A stretch of DNA of 64,000 nt from Elusimicrobiota bacterium. Lineage in GTDB: Bacteria > Elusimicrobiota > Elusimicrobia > UBA1565 > UBA9628. Below are positions 62,901-64,000 of the stretch, in pieces (position 1 is the first letter of the stretch; every line of letters begins with the position of its first letter). The DNA is taken from positions 310,001-374,000 of the forward strand of contig JACRDQ010000036.1 in NCBI GenBank assembly GCA_016218545.1, in the 5' to 3' direction. The translations under genes and the position numbers were made by a program. The notes below the pieces were generated by a model. That model did no database searches. It was not told the DNA's origin and saw only the letters and a program-made list of their open reading frames with translations.

Positions 62901-64000
62901 CGAGATCGGCACCGAGAAGTCGTAACGGAAGGTGCTCGTCGAGTAGTCGGAGTAGTTGCCGGCCGGGTCCCTGGCCCGCACGTAGAGGGTGAACTCCTCG
63001 CCGTTGACCCACGCGATGTTGGAGGACTGCCAGGTCTCGTAAGGGTCCGTGGTGGTGGTGGCGGCCACGTTCCAGATTTCGCCGAGCTGGCCGCGCCAGA
63101 CGCCGTAGGAGGAGGACATCACCTCCCACTTGTTGACCTCAGGGTACTCCAGCCGGTACTCGACCGCGCCCAGGCCGTCGACCGCGGTGACGTCCGAGGC
63201 ATAGCCCATGATGCGGTCGATGCCGTTCAAGCCGTAGCGGCCGCCGGCCACGGGCGTGCTCACGACCAGGAGGGGCTTGTCGTTGTCGTAGCGGAAGTAT
63301 TTCTTGAACAGGGGCGCGGTGGCGGTCCCGGTCGAGTTGCGCGAGAGGTCCCGGCCCCAGACCTCGAGGTTATAGGAGTTGCCGCCGATGAAGTCCGCGC
63401 CCGTGATGTCCCACGACCAGGCGCGCTGGGCGTTGGAGCCAGTGACAGCCAGCTCCTTCCAGCCGTCCGTGGGGCCCGGGCAGTCCAGGTCGAAGCGCGG
63501 AGGAGAGACGCCGTAGTTGAGGCACTTGGCGTTGTCCACGCTGAAGAGCTTGATGAACACGGAGTAGATGTTCATGCCGTCGGCCGTGTTGTCGAGCATG
63601 TCCCCGTCGACCTTCGTGAGCTCGCGCGACCAGCCGCGGGAGGCCGGGTCGTTCGAGATGGCCGACAGGGCGGCGCTGAGCGTGACCGTGGGCTTGGTGA
63701 TGTCGTAGATGAAGGCGTAGGTGCCGGGGTAGGAGTTCGTGACCTGGCCCGCCGTGTTCCGGGCCTTGACGAAGATGCGGTACTTCTTGCCGTCCTGCCA
63801 GGCCGGCATCAGGATGGTGTGCGTGCTGTAGCCGAAGTTGATCCTGATGTTGGACTGCGACATGGCGGGCTTGAAGAGCATGTCCGGCCCGCCGCCGTCC
63901 ACGTCGTCCGTGGTGAGCCACAGGTTGTAGGTGTCCGGGCTGATGTCCGGGTCCGTGACCGGAGTGGCGCTCCACGAGGAGGCGGTCCAGTAGTAGGCCC
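29961..64000 (-). CDS. Giant modular surface protein (at least 11,345 residues, N-terminus outside window)
   Basis: A single frame is open from the window's right edge to TAA at 29961-29963, 34 kb without a stop; the start lies upstream of the window. In reading order: 38 complete and one partial Trp-rich Ig-like repeats (64000 to about 48200); about 17 filamin/invasin-like modules (to about 41300); about nine modules with EF-hand-like loops (to about 32500); one six-bladed NHL propeller; a Cys-rich insertion; a Ser/Gly/Thr-rich beta region; an Fn3 domain; and a FlgD-like C-terminus. There are no enzyme motifs and no membrane helices in the visible part. This composition suggests an exported, calcium-stabilised filament or adhesin spanning hundreds of nanometres. 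Coding is real: residue patterns repeat coherently in this frame, while plus-strand open frames here show none. Confidence 0.93.
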   Translation of the reverse strand, partial: AYYWTASSWSATPVTDPDISPDTYNLWLTTDDVDGGGPDMLFKPAMSQSNIRINFGYSTHTILMPAWQDGKKYRIFVKARNTAGQVTNSYPGTYAFIYDITKPTVTLSAALSAISNDPASRGWSRELTKVDGDMLDNTADGMNIYSVFIKLFSVDNAKCLNYGVSPPRFDLDCPGPTDGWKELAVTGSNAQRAWSWDITGADFIGGNSYNLEVWGRDLSRNSTGTATAPLFKKYFRYDNDKPLLVVSTPVAGGRYGLNGIDRIMGYASDVTAVDGLGAVEYRLEYPEVNKWEVMSSSYGVWRGQLGEIWNVAATTTTDPYETWQSSNIAWVNGEEFTLYVRARDPAGNYSDYSTSTFRYDFSVPISTPTKPSNFKSYSQQIGVIGGTALDMPDNSGRQAGIETLMTGIRRQSDLKWWNGAVKGWEVVRDDWVMVPPGGWDQTTAWNWTHSSLGGFWTSVPTAETFELYAWARDKVDKPDASYRNIESSNTVETVFRYETQAPTSTVIWPVNQMWVSDIEGYRLKESTGRAVDKPETGPGAGGSVQMMQIQIRRGNNDAQCWNGVAAFSADCLADLSWQNMTYVVQDTWTYTTYPDVTNAALDGESYRVRMRGKDDARDGTESWSPNVESSFEANRNEKVFRMDKTKPTTLIQVPNTANVGTLPSVSGTASDANSGAHMVHVAYQAASGAQTGCWWEVGTVNTWSDCGSENPPELHYVPASTQTAVPVPWEVTGGSIPAMSNNTQYRIFARATDKVGNIQLFPGTGACTTPPTQSACIVIMKTGAEPQSYLTSPADLAHYKPSALTLIEGTLSDATTAQVRLINVTAEPDEVWQGGSVWVDTDTYAGLLGCGEQNYVVGESTCGFHGTANLTWQRSFSDWPSGSSQIKVQVRAINGVTVETPPFAERTFVVDGDPPTASVTLPNKGGYRFGELVSIAGFASDVAPGDFALDKAKFQVIRATDNYRWNGEVFFDSAAVLTAFYPGAGVFSWTQDKLIDQSMLVDGAKYKVRFQVEDKAGNLTAGSDYEFRLDATTPTATLDVPIDKLFIQSMSLSSGTVTFGQTWDNDPNPVDAGGETEPSGLASVEISLLQLTGPGANQWYRTNPSTGFLAGSELWHPARIWTSSWTYTNPGYLAETHETGRWFRVLVRARDQAGNTQETFTPLVSSRTYVVDKSSPSLAVTAPAADGTVWRPATLTQLTGTAREEPDGRAIAEFKASPVLSDDVDIQLYHLSGNDTYYWNGSAWLFNPGEDTTFVGRQRELAAGTTIWRLAGAELPVDDPAAPYDANSWQIRGDQVYRVRARGRDDARTVGGQDDRNLSDWTPYRSFTMDVTPPISSMTWPVSDLFASNITSITGTANAVLSGLDKMDVRITTDPATGPWWDGKDRAWSFSTQWSSATSASPWEFTSLFNAGEQAFFDHNRFYIWTRATDLAGNVETSPSIFSIVYDTTPPNGSIHKPENYPNPPYYSNNPDATRPITLTSGTIADVAPLASGQTELWVAISSGDAENVWWNHGAAAFNVNQANIYWAQNVYAAGTDWSYVPAWTLSDGVAYRVHIRTKDKAGNWKNNAALPSDSLSGYNQLFRYDVSYPTSTTTVPENSTKTASVSDFSGQANDPGAGVSGIKIVYAAIQHTDGAQASPVGQWWNWGTPGFSISDPPPFPGNAWTWVASTTVQGLATISWSTPVPTNMLQSSNTYRVVTRSMDWATNPQQNPLQAGAGSFFRYDTAVPVATGTAPTLGSFVRTAGSLAGTANDELTGASGLARVQVLLKLEANQRFWKGSYAGDYDTDWDGDVGTKFDRWIDVTPPLNNWTKLRPPMPGPVLDSRRYRLWVYAADQAGKAIEKPDSTELTNNKLADGTSDAYWFIFDSSAPFTRSTHPAVYMRGDITSVAGTAWEAYKDFEPSGLLQVKIRMSRSGPSATWYSIPGLAWQSDEPSFTTDRWNNALPNWQFLNLDPTDFSDGYQYRVNTMGTDLAGNDEVNYATYTFLVDRSTPTSRMTVPTDNGYVTGQLNVQGTANDRYCYVGEGTPFNEACNIAGRDYESGINVSSVTIMLKQITGTAGGQACGDIGVDNDCWWDWNGGWQTSAVPLWSSGTFVGDSSGTWTYLLPADALTSPNTYKIASRSRDRLGGYEELLSTYTFVYDTTKPVGLATGPVGYTNGFSAIAGTARDDSPGVLDVVDILIREFDCGDVSCHINSYWDGFAWGPPGQEYWLSSGTITNWIVGTTWAWTMPASLVSWDNKSTYTVTVRAKDRASNLEDRHLFIDTTFYLETPGATLTVVQPPFSATLPHYSAAKSPPDNAALAASGTGSNLKVSKGGVRLKLERLTSPTSWWFNDGPVGWRNDASTYTEVTPNDSTSWGPYNWYDSPDPGTIPDAYDMANASYTLTATPVNAANQAGAPVVRTYVIDNVKPAGAFQSPGTNSCPGYDGCIKTLPTISGTTKDPGQVDPPSISVSDVRWRLKRLDNANYWDGAAFTLPGGNPPEFIVDPAEFVNLGPANDPVFRWSSATMAGPALIDGLAYRLFFRAKDKAGNEQGDLTSGTEAEMDRYSFLYDTSPPVGILTQPPTNYVFKSLTPLSGTSVDATPSAPGSLRSDVTQVQLRIKEQQFGTCWRSDVTGAGDFGSCAGAYFNVSGLAPWTTTHPQLDGKLTTGNSYVITAVALDRAGNQQIAFNVPVSSRIVYVDKAAPEANYTHPATVGQPNSYTFADLTGASALAGTADDPQESLYKDNDAVNDVQVVFWAMGDPLNINLPGQTSYYYTGTPNPNFLPTEIFLSSETAGESANWKDVTDGTDTWTFLVTPENVPKTWLSDMPYRAKVRARDRASLANGTIDGNRGTPGDSAIVRFTVDNTPPVSLVTRPPQTGFIQNLDVIGGTSDSSLAQNDTYYLRVWYESGADDYYWSGLGWVLNTQYQLPVKVVGTTGTVAWGYPCSPTNPVDCLPPGEHGSPVMGALPDNTVFKVAIQARDLADNTETPTTAQMVLDRVGPTVSLSTPMAVPYNKYGTSRDIIQLRGNSSDFPAGVDKVYVEARNVSQTPNPVWNGVAWDTWISSHFVTAAAVNPWTYDIDGTTWTANKQYRVTAKAVDTAGNPSASDPQRFFIYDVNFPSSTIDVPDGRAYYGRGQIATLYGTAEDWLKIPASEAKSGLRKVEILVTEAGAPPLYWDGDSFELPVSWRVVSTNTADPADWGYPPSNPAGDILPTWYQDLTSGKLYTVQVRSTDETGNVETPVQRTFTYDHWAPTTTVNAPYEAEYLTAFTLSSGPYTEHVSLPGRAASVAVRDFMGSYWNGAVFGAWAPASSWRPATVWEPVVGSSWSWADAAFSAFITGGSITDPRTYTVYLRGVDGAGNENRASNADPSLAGLGKTFRIDFFKPVSKSTAPTEGTYLTGHYTPISGTADDQSSPPSGTPGAGINTVYLKAIREDAAGGASCWSPGWSACTPGGAGDPGFILPTTIIGGAQTVVKFQSQGSLPETAFEDGYRYKIVSRAVDLLANTETSLTTLTFTADRSSPTASLLRPDSPSLFVSTAGLVLSSGTHFEAFTGGNVVSSVTSVFVQIEDVSAGVHVIPGCPGACQKWWDGDSWEVNETSASASVYYSSWVFSGLPANADIWHADASPDGRQYRIRAAAEDRASNSGSFPDTLVSQALFTFDGTGPDAGVVVPPAVPVGDPTTNSLATITGTAVDPLVNNSSSSVKTVFVSIMGDSANDPASANKYWNEPLGAWGAAGAVIWSTTSLNGTEWTFSSTRLDEMVKTNDRYILISSATDKAGNSRLLLSAPGDPGYRRIKWQAPPAVSTVTFPISLRHYNDITALQGTANDKTVRVELELRRWDTNQCWNGSGWGGCPTTRNVASSSPTWAYPVGTTDSLPNWNLVNNTTFTLTETGYNREGTPESPNTAIQFYIDKTAPVSSIGYPTDASYVKSPPTMTGSVNDSQALYGSAASGVKDPNGVWVRLKRNDLVQYWNQVTGGWGGPVDSTAAYAAGAWSFTTNNPGTAWVPNVSYTLQVYSQDKAYNQVGANPNTEAVVGGVTFIYDVTSSTVGITNPNAARERLLLPLTGRAGDTAPGLVKVVQARIRRITPPVRYANPLNNLSFELDPTDPVQMEAAFFETDHNGIWDDWKASSGSYTSGEQYALEARSQDQADNYAADYATATFIYDADPPYTNVNLPAHTSTMSALAFIWGTAYDNTPTNPGTVSQMRVRLKRLSDNAFWTGGGWGAPDVEQTLTTGDGILIHQSSWTLSSALPTVAQLTHNTSYFMATSGVDNAADSGNAEPWYQSARASTFTVDKIGAESRVTVPLDKGIFPTVAQIAGTASDALAGIPDGRTDLVEVSVMEVSPGNAFWNGNVSASPGGTFTATTEQWYCLAGCPSNNIAGAGANPVFSAGNWSFNTPNASLFQDQYTYRVRVRARDSALPTGNLEAVISSMSFTKDVTAAGVGVRTPAALPDLKGKIKSLPNVIGTAYDDFGILYASVAYQSSESFLYYNGSDFLAASPVWFNAPLTGAVPNYEWTAAGAGVPGSPPLKDGTSYYILAKVRDVAGNAETFSDPTYRVLFDTTPPTAVVNNPAAGSFLGQLVSVGGVSADPLAPALGSGLVASQIRIQRQSDSAYWTGSNWGVMTWLSAVAGSPWSKNTQLPPTTDNPATGLDDDEEYLVEARAYDVAGNTTTALSGSLFRVDLTSPTALIQVPLHASRKNTLPQISGTSRDNGPANGYNVKFPEVRIVRPGPFYWNGALGNWCDTAGPPCNAPDTWNVAMDSSTSGVEFTWRFDSSAIEALGWPQSDDGLRVDVRAMDEAGNFTLTSSTFTFDSVKPDSKMTYPGAVDMYFSSMTRVYGTSFDLTSPVNGGQVYLRVWYVSGPTDVPANTTYYYYPFDATLWQKTVPSWWSIPGSGGAQGIVSPWSYTDAHVTAQHAASTFTWGGGFQVAPGCTMNEDGNCVGNGRKFYMVTRAVDAATNAQTVYSTMSFIFDDLGPESGSTRPYANRAYRAGTLSTLSGTAIEPVSTLQNVQLSIKSEEDTRWFGGEVGAPFQQVSEYWWNALEVFQDSWTWQHLNLAGALQNGKHYVVRSSATDSVGYPPKGNPETSPGEARFLYDTTEPNSSLSVPADGNTKNTSLIIQGASYDPGTPNCSGYDVNNNCSGVYPGAAPTWQSGRIELKVFRDTEPYAWANGPVLPGTEDNSGYYWSGSTWVAAQAASEGEKWFSGTMFADGTWQYAGLDCGPKTVPPDVCWNPGADRYAAWARAVDNAGNQQGSVQAIQNGPLFRISATPLSFRVTVTPGVNMTAGDDSATVEVMAVDGPNGTGNPAPSWTGTVNFSIDGGAGPESMDDDGTPDETHGLPPESVFAAGDNGLKTLPIKIRKAGGRALFAYDKNSPSFNGTGNFTVVHSTAEAVMVVADYAPGLGEEPAPGVMTGTPGRKGAPRLKLAGDAIPFLLQVVDHYYNLVLSSAATVWVSDLDPNNSGVSPDGYASFNGSTTVNRTFLSASTPVYPPDDGVRKTSATGQGIPNSANPSSAVTVRSKSRNGLLALLPGEVRVQGKAGANPGKDGVSLPNETYAGAITTVTVYAVDEYFNTDYDETFSVTADVATDNNVVDPDPVALEAGATVFYLASVTASTHTVRAQSPTLVLPGETSYYHTVNKLKVWWTSPLKLQLIAAGQTAGPGVAPYNADPTAPGGRSDATPDVLTAGSTYNFTVNLTDHYFNVVRGTTPFIDEFELPSSSCNFLTELRFPTDPNIQARGLVANPYKIGLKDGTTTYDVPPVMRQSNFTVMARDAGSETRSTDTVSNITVNANTAVNLLVTVPTDPPPNTAGQVASEGSVSGKTGTAGPLTAGETYWIKVRATDMYWNLVTGETRLVRLETSDPYADITPGNTLNLSGGEATFTGFVPSVATSTLWVKAVDASALGVKLATQTVSPVTVSSNTPDRLIIMYPGEYLEPGKMSAPYGIMGTASTQTAGQPFTAGVYATDKRYNWVQTVSRSAPSNIRFVTDDQIPSYFQGDFDMANGSSTVSGISLLAAGIRRSTATDLLGGLIAAPARNVPVRGSNPVKLRILLPNEARKPGLPPPPAGNNGRSSPSTYVTQAGQAFEFDVVVDIVDNYWNLIQGASQHLKLYSDDPYAVITPSDTFGAHQPVFSSATFKVYMKRAGTAKLFAEMYEGVVAPWIYDLNKDTSTAFTVNAGIPRRLVVKLPGETFDQGSATGRAGTPADQTAGESFGGGGGLQIGVVDDYFNLVTGWATDVRLQTPDDPYSIIQTTWAVNPSLGYVTVPAGDIVMRRATTEQYIRADDYTGSLESSVPPAVKYSTFTLRPALPVGLQVVLPGQVTRPGGGDYPDGGFSNVNVATPTAGQPFEITVNLVDRYMNVYNNDANSPPQCQGVVLSSKVYVVTSDPYDLHPSTLSLASGSRKFDLTNRLILVSKTNSAQVGAYASGQWGNACCTGNFDNICKSQYPAGLTYGFKVYAAAPARLQVLLPGESQAGGKCDEPECRPLLGSEGLPGKNGSPADFVVTAPVPSPLGVTVNLVDRFWNISTDRTGIAQDTDPPVPINEMPMVRVKALYDPAVLDSVQQLVDGTWSFGPAPRLAISSYTVTAATEPAQPASVNYSSGTSSYVWTLPATRDPAAGGHLHLLDVPASTDAGKNFVFSVIAHDQYHNLLSTGPNKYDRQVTFYGEYAQDPEVVPVSVNLSSGTKTLVDPDYAIFKKAGLRWIRAYDTLQPTLLSQQAFVTVGPGSVDSVKVSPLSDTQVGAGSLTPGPKGSIDFTAQLTDKYDNPITGGIKIFISTAIIYGSTGTIRVDHGAGWEEVGTSTEIYSDVHGHVGVCPLGLPLSDSPKLNYMVSSTATHWMRIWVGTMTMPSDLSQFTLYEKSISGRLMTVGGLPKQLKFTQVPPAGGVYTGLTGAAGGEYELKRYDDFDNVTQQGNTSVNFVTPSQAVHTAAGWTPGFGTIGDYGYRDEGNNVFMSGFSINDGETGEENVFRYHDKMASYSGVDPASNTGEKGRPGYWTIQANGPVGVAPAIHQLRVNPDDSSQLRLGFNSSMDTTYGDENNEYAGQIRGSSNKLAIFRAQLQDQFRNPMVVTGSQLQVNLSTFVTVSGMEWTRLPSLYNDYVAFSSAPDYTQGTRLSAPSFDSVSTAVFITVNEYQATFYYLDTTASNRYENPASTRPVIELWSLGVASGTQRVYVRPNRQDRIAISSGAGQELEAGTTSQAFTIETRDYYGNASPLRVGEDVNGVVGFIIEPDSLGEVLISTPADGAFKDDPGYAYIEVNKSATDFYLIDTLITQTTHEFRVTGIHYGTWEPAVASYTVKPGPPASLGWATPPRKLIAGTTIQFAAGVTTQTVVSAVLMDRYGNMTKDAVFQYKVRFSSTKNSTYAGTNPFSVIVGTQPEPGVWDGIYGVTGQYVEVPVGVGVSTANVWFWDTDTGITTITAQARLGAADIWAPIQQEHTITADTAWYLTIHHPFSPDNPARVTEANNLTVIARDKYGNVAAGDPDNGQYFSGQVNFGSSGSTATVTLLDPIAMTTYHIFVPGEQGVFTNLQLVDLVQETLRIDATSYPTPTYWGRTSDSGRTDLFTTDPSKRSDRSYATEAEDFSKGAVNIAGVVIIPTDFAPESNPPPYGPIPLLKQSLGVTKKVINQGDGTAPDPEDPGELLPEVLMMRLTMSVAPSVGPDLTAKLATIRVRSRSDGNLDNQYVTEMALWMDDNGNARFDSAFDSFMGTGTYSDTDSSWYFGVPTAIYVSSPVPSQLGKGAKHYFFTVRIASTGYAADYLPRSFGLQLTGPSDITLSPDSQVKVAKNNFIIKTTTSSVEREQARIRVTGEDIAAWWQPSAMSLSSYSWVYQGERLVGMAKLNLWTDAFTGVLNRVSLTHSGNGADLHVKSVRLFLDTQADKVTTPGDGQFQFGLDREVTDPSNPAVFPPGETRSVTLSIKEPTGVSGTLGTSTKTYFVAFDYDEAAEPDRRHGVVITQSDIKALQGNGIVESFSPPLSSTQVLIVPTGDVLLLTAKNSEGVGPDADGDGFPDSVPSVPSMVKQNDSNKPMVKYTFRMGSGSGEWQGLKLDRWYPSTMRGDGSFNDMLALNNKVSDVTNIRVWRDWDGDGLFDVAVDSQVSPQDAMQRIFPYTELTVALSSGAGVPDVTDIELDCVTCMFPAENPFEDPTVAGYEDPIIRLVLNDGQTDELKKEVVICDDRDPVLNLFKNCKRAQEGTPKIAFSTGTIVSAPAILPIYGFSGAGGQLLGTTESNFYVTYDISPTASIGGLVNIGLAIPSTTYFKIRSPKTMSPNKVWVSTTLTGGLTDSFVSVVQEVGDKVTLKSTDTLDGAMGPFVQQNSTVAVASLLFKTDVGDAKWRWLLLYGTGSATSSGLISPDVDKVSVWYDANGDGVFNPTAAPIPDELLGEGVFGYSGQPLTAQVRLDDPFVIDTEARAVIPQRFFIAYHVTKDAQPTDVATGQPRTLGVELRSQGFPSPDINDDPLKNSISYPNFFDAATSNLTWISKHRAIVASPQKLYIKSAPYFSSSTGTFTAPLLAGEVAVAGAGAVDTFWALSSTQGFPVPQGPGTTSYAIIENEIVSYDGLMSTCPFILNVRRGQLGSTPAAHTLAGSTGPAYGGAVVLSVAGVGNMASGAVENTWVLLSTAGMPVAPTYDPLGCTTWYAASYIAVDDEIVSFSAYDPVLPILYGVIRGRLGTPPAAHAGGSPVKSVVIGQDPPLGPMVWQGQQNTAVLRMDMWTSAFQIQLSGIKFNRILPLGLNGNDSDVTAVDIRQSVVPVGDPAYHRDPITQGNEGDNLVGTNVFGKFPDAEGRVTVSVGDPVTGLPYVLITPSTKTFYVALDVSGKAKFSHEQLSPQNTVTGLYIGDPGKILMTPANAGHEAIFVSTPMSPASPIMPTLNTVSVSFEQFGSPYAYQNAKDVPMVRMRLQTDRNSAIVERITIDHTVAAGALDTDATVVKIWADVNGNESFDVEDSSSGASGDYPGLLSYGNESFSTGTVVILLKKPIEVSTAPTDIFVTLDISEFALENSRQGITIADPGYMTVQVPHVVAFPTGGFNSNPMLTIRKVTSKVTMGVNNIAANMTSVRQAQPNVPFLRFNLATDVALAPWRTLRVERGGGSQDPTRPLGRNTDIKFVRVYKDINQDDIFSTVEDVNISEVETTLSTFVYSTTTVPFDMVVASTWGFPTQFDNSMAGGWVYVNNAELMFFEGSDPSTGKARGCTDGIDLPTGLPCLRIISRGAKLGFGATPKLNLIPGMAVRKVDVFDQDNDSNVQSLIYFKNDQMVGPVAGSYYLVYDIAEEAVKNDLVGVSIRDKSWFGMPRGDVIQPTYYTGVTRSGPLGTGSTSYPFVGTVVAIEAIYLSASGFTIAPAGAGQSQPEVPFMQLEFKTSSDFVNIDKIRFRQYGTIETGGLVGEGDLTKMSVWKDNGDRVFTPANDVLLGSSAAFVGANAEVDLSANAFDSTALPYLRVSTSTIRLFVTGDIGVTDRAGGSTIGHEVGVRLASYDDIYGLTGRVTAAADPAAKPPIESRKLFIAPLSVPAVSISSNATPVIVVKSGIAGVPAAAVGYPAFAKLDPISQSLGGCNNGRAATNPRNNICRDTASGNPIPEQSKWLCANGRPWLGTSAGTEYALQSNAAAALAVGQTNLTSNASNRGGAPSSLTLSSPTHSQVVGTRLIAADAGNNRVLIWNTLPSAWDTPADVVVGQPNMGSNAAATGADRMNTPMSVHSDGTRLLVSDTGNNRVLVFSAIPAADGASADFVIGQGDMNANLKNQGLSGMSSTTLSVPLGVHGDGSRVFIADSGNNRVLVFNGFPSSNNAPADMVLGQSVFTSSAPGTTAARFYGPSHAMSSGGRLIVADSGNNRVLVYNSMPPASGAGANVAIGQPNLDSGSANQGSNPAANTLKSPGPVFSDGARLYISDSGNNRVLVFNTIPSVSNQYAALVLGQPGMSTNTANQGGAMLPAAQTLAAPAGLASNGTRLVTADRANHRLVLHDLTNAVSVANCPGDPPLIDINGDQVPDNFSQPPDMYSAAPSTNVTLAGDRAPSKDMTRTGILDMDLNDDGIADMVFISSGNVQMMLGNDLADQGNVSKAVPVPDQGFVPSAWSARDGQLTAMLPNTDIAGYYEVAVGRYFDDIIPAYSLKWSSVTAVVVSSWTGIDFKSRAVGAPVSAARVTGLQLPVPNVTRLTQDLTPDTAEFTVTNADGLTLPGMIFVGSEVMRVERVNATTLRVIAQEGDPAPGTGRGLKGSAPILHLKNEPVSDEAAVFLSRFVSQSGSVSATRPLFVYRVDPNAPVAKLSVSGLDIAPSAAPRGQLNVGLLKLELKTSSLGVNLAQIKLAQTGTIEEGWGKGEGDFQRLSVWMDADGDKVFAPQKDTLVGWIGQRGSTSVIRGLVAGTTDFFKYSTNSYILWQSVSGLPGALGSMSGNFETGSFKSQNAGVWSLSCSYGTQFGMNCYCTIPQSGVENLLCNSYLVGMTDFSGGVVGSTLTWFGAEPVINVGMDFSRPYVRISTAATTLFVAADIGTQDRAGRSTVGHLAGLALDWYDGLTGPNGTPLPAVPDETLPRDIETRLVEILGVSVPQVAIGMGSSTGTLPVIIVRAGKNAPKQGVGLPAYAQIDPVRCNNGKDPSNARNNMCKDENGNWVPDPRYWICVNGSSWATRGGVPTDPKAAVSISSWTAVDGSSWVANCPAEPPMLDINSDGVPDNFFLGGAVAPYLVSLIGDGAPSRDMTGTGILDMDLNQDGIVDMIVPNGSGGTTFMLGKDPADQGNPASAIPMPLKGFVPSAWTGKIGELSALLPKISTPGYYQWSAGKYYDEPTSYSGKWSTISAMMDTKGMSLNTFKTLVVSASASVTTAKIKGLTLPVPNVTRLAEDMTSETTYFAVSDVSVLQIPEKLVYVGSEIMRVKRVTGNYVRTVGQEGDPAPGNGRGLHGSVPIPHLVGEPVSDGAAIIFVQYISTAAGGVAMSASAGGYALTQTGLAISTGGIQISTSPAGMTISTEGAGSYAVSIDNRGNVDLSTGTGALGMPIGPGDIVNLGNYGSVLVSSGQSPLDNTRIVFVSTGAAGFQGGLVVSVGWAGVYLSSSFIPGSGVRLGSQGVQISTSEATAMFLFRPDLVNPSRPGIVKALEQGQTSFTLQWDKATQPYSGVVAYEVQERGGESKDLQAGVVWRTLSIIPARKRSTTGTAMSVRAETGPANLESFTVGAGNEFAGEVPRDANQYFQYRVRALTAGGIWSDWSSTEQSVATGVNKVIIQGVGNYPNPFDARTGGPGSKTTIYYVLGGDSDVTITIYDMLGYVVKSTTYGAGGEGGRAGPNFVSWDGKNSTGRLVSKGGYIARIKVKSPGGTATEIRKIGVIH
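29964..30285 (-). other. FlgD/T9SS-like C-terminal Ig domain of the giant protein
   Basis: The last 105 residues read GNYPNPFD, then TTIYYVLGGDSDVTITIYDMLG, FVSWDGKN, and VSKGGYIARIKV, ending RKIGVIH. This is the FlgD Ig-like fold also used by type IX secretion sorting domains. It marks the protein as exported and probably anchored. The exact secretion route is not decided by this sequence. Confidence 0.8.
30300..30690 (-). other. Fibronectin type III domain of the giant protein
   Basis: Fn3 landmarks are present: RPGIVKALEQGQTSFTLQWD at the start, AYEVQERGG in the C strand, and YFQYRVRALTAGGIWSDWS at the end. It links the beta-rich region to the C-terminal domain. Confidence 0.8.
30690..31175 (-). 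other. Ser/Gly/Thr-rich beta region of the giant protein
   Basis: About 160 residues of short alternating strands (for example GLAISTGGIQISTSPAGMTI). Ser, Thr, Gly and Val dominate and charged residues are few. The pattern resembles a beta-solenoid or autotransporter-like passenger segment, or the spacer often found before C-terminal sorting domains. Confidence 0.6.
32575..32895 (-). other. Cys-rich insertion of about 107 residues in one module copy
   Basis: Compared with its paralogous module near 35,650, this copy has about 107 extra residues between DTLVGWIG and WFGAEPVINV. They are rich in Ser, Gly and aromatics and contain four Cys (SLSCSYGTQFGMNCYCTIPQ, then LLCNSYLVG). Cys is otherwise rare in the protein. 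Two disulfides would make a small exposed knob. Confidence 0.65.
34045..35125 (-). other. Six-bladed NHL beta-propeller inside the giant protein
   Basis: Six consecutive units of about 60 residues each read (V/I)GQxNxxSNxxNQG, then a variable loop, SDGxRLxVADSGNNRVLVFNxIP, and ADxV. The sixth ends in a degenerate ADRANHRLVLHD. Six NHL blades make a closed propeller, a protein, RNA or ligand-binding fold. It is flanked by CNNG/WLCANG upstream and DINGDQVPDNF downstream, the same pair that is joined directly in the second copy of this block. Confidence 0.88.
41300..48200 (-). repeat. About 17 filamin/invasin-like modules with LLPGE and D-x-Y-x-N motifs
   Basis: Each module begins near a hydrophobic xRLxVLLPGE segment. 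It has a Gly/Pro linker with GKxGTP, then TAGQPFxxxVxxxDxYWNxV and a SDPYAxITP strand, ending in an (L/S)SGxxxF strand. The D-x-(Y/F)-(W/F/G)-N turn is the calling card of invasin/intimin-like and filamin-like bacterial Ig domains. The later modules (about 41,500-43,900) become more irregular but keep D-x-YGN or DxFDN. Confidence 0.75.
48200..64000 (-). repeat. Array of 38+ Trp-rich Ig-like repeats in the giant protein
   Basis: Units average about 136 residues. Typical order: xPPTSxVxxP, then an ISGTAxD turn, then VxVxI strands, YWxGxxW, a second W with a following Tyr or Phe, Y(R/K)VxxRAxDxAGNxE, and TFxYD leading into the next unit. I count 38 complete starts plus a partial unit at the right edge, and the array continues beyond the window. 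Units have diverged strongly in sequence, so this is old duplication, not recent DNA repeats. The DxAGN turn and the D at the unit boundary are likely calcium ligands, as in other Ig-like bacterial adhesin arrays. Confidence 0.85.

Noticed and set aside
29961..64000. CRISPR array or tandem DNA satellite suspected from the repetitive region
   Set aside because: Repeats are diverged protein modules of about 60-136 codons, not identical short DNA units with spacers.
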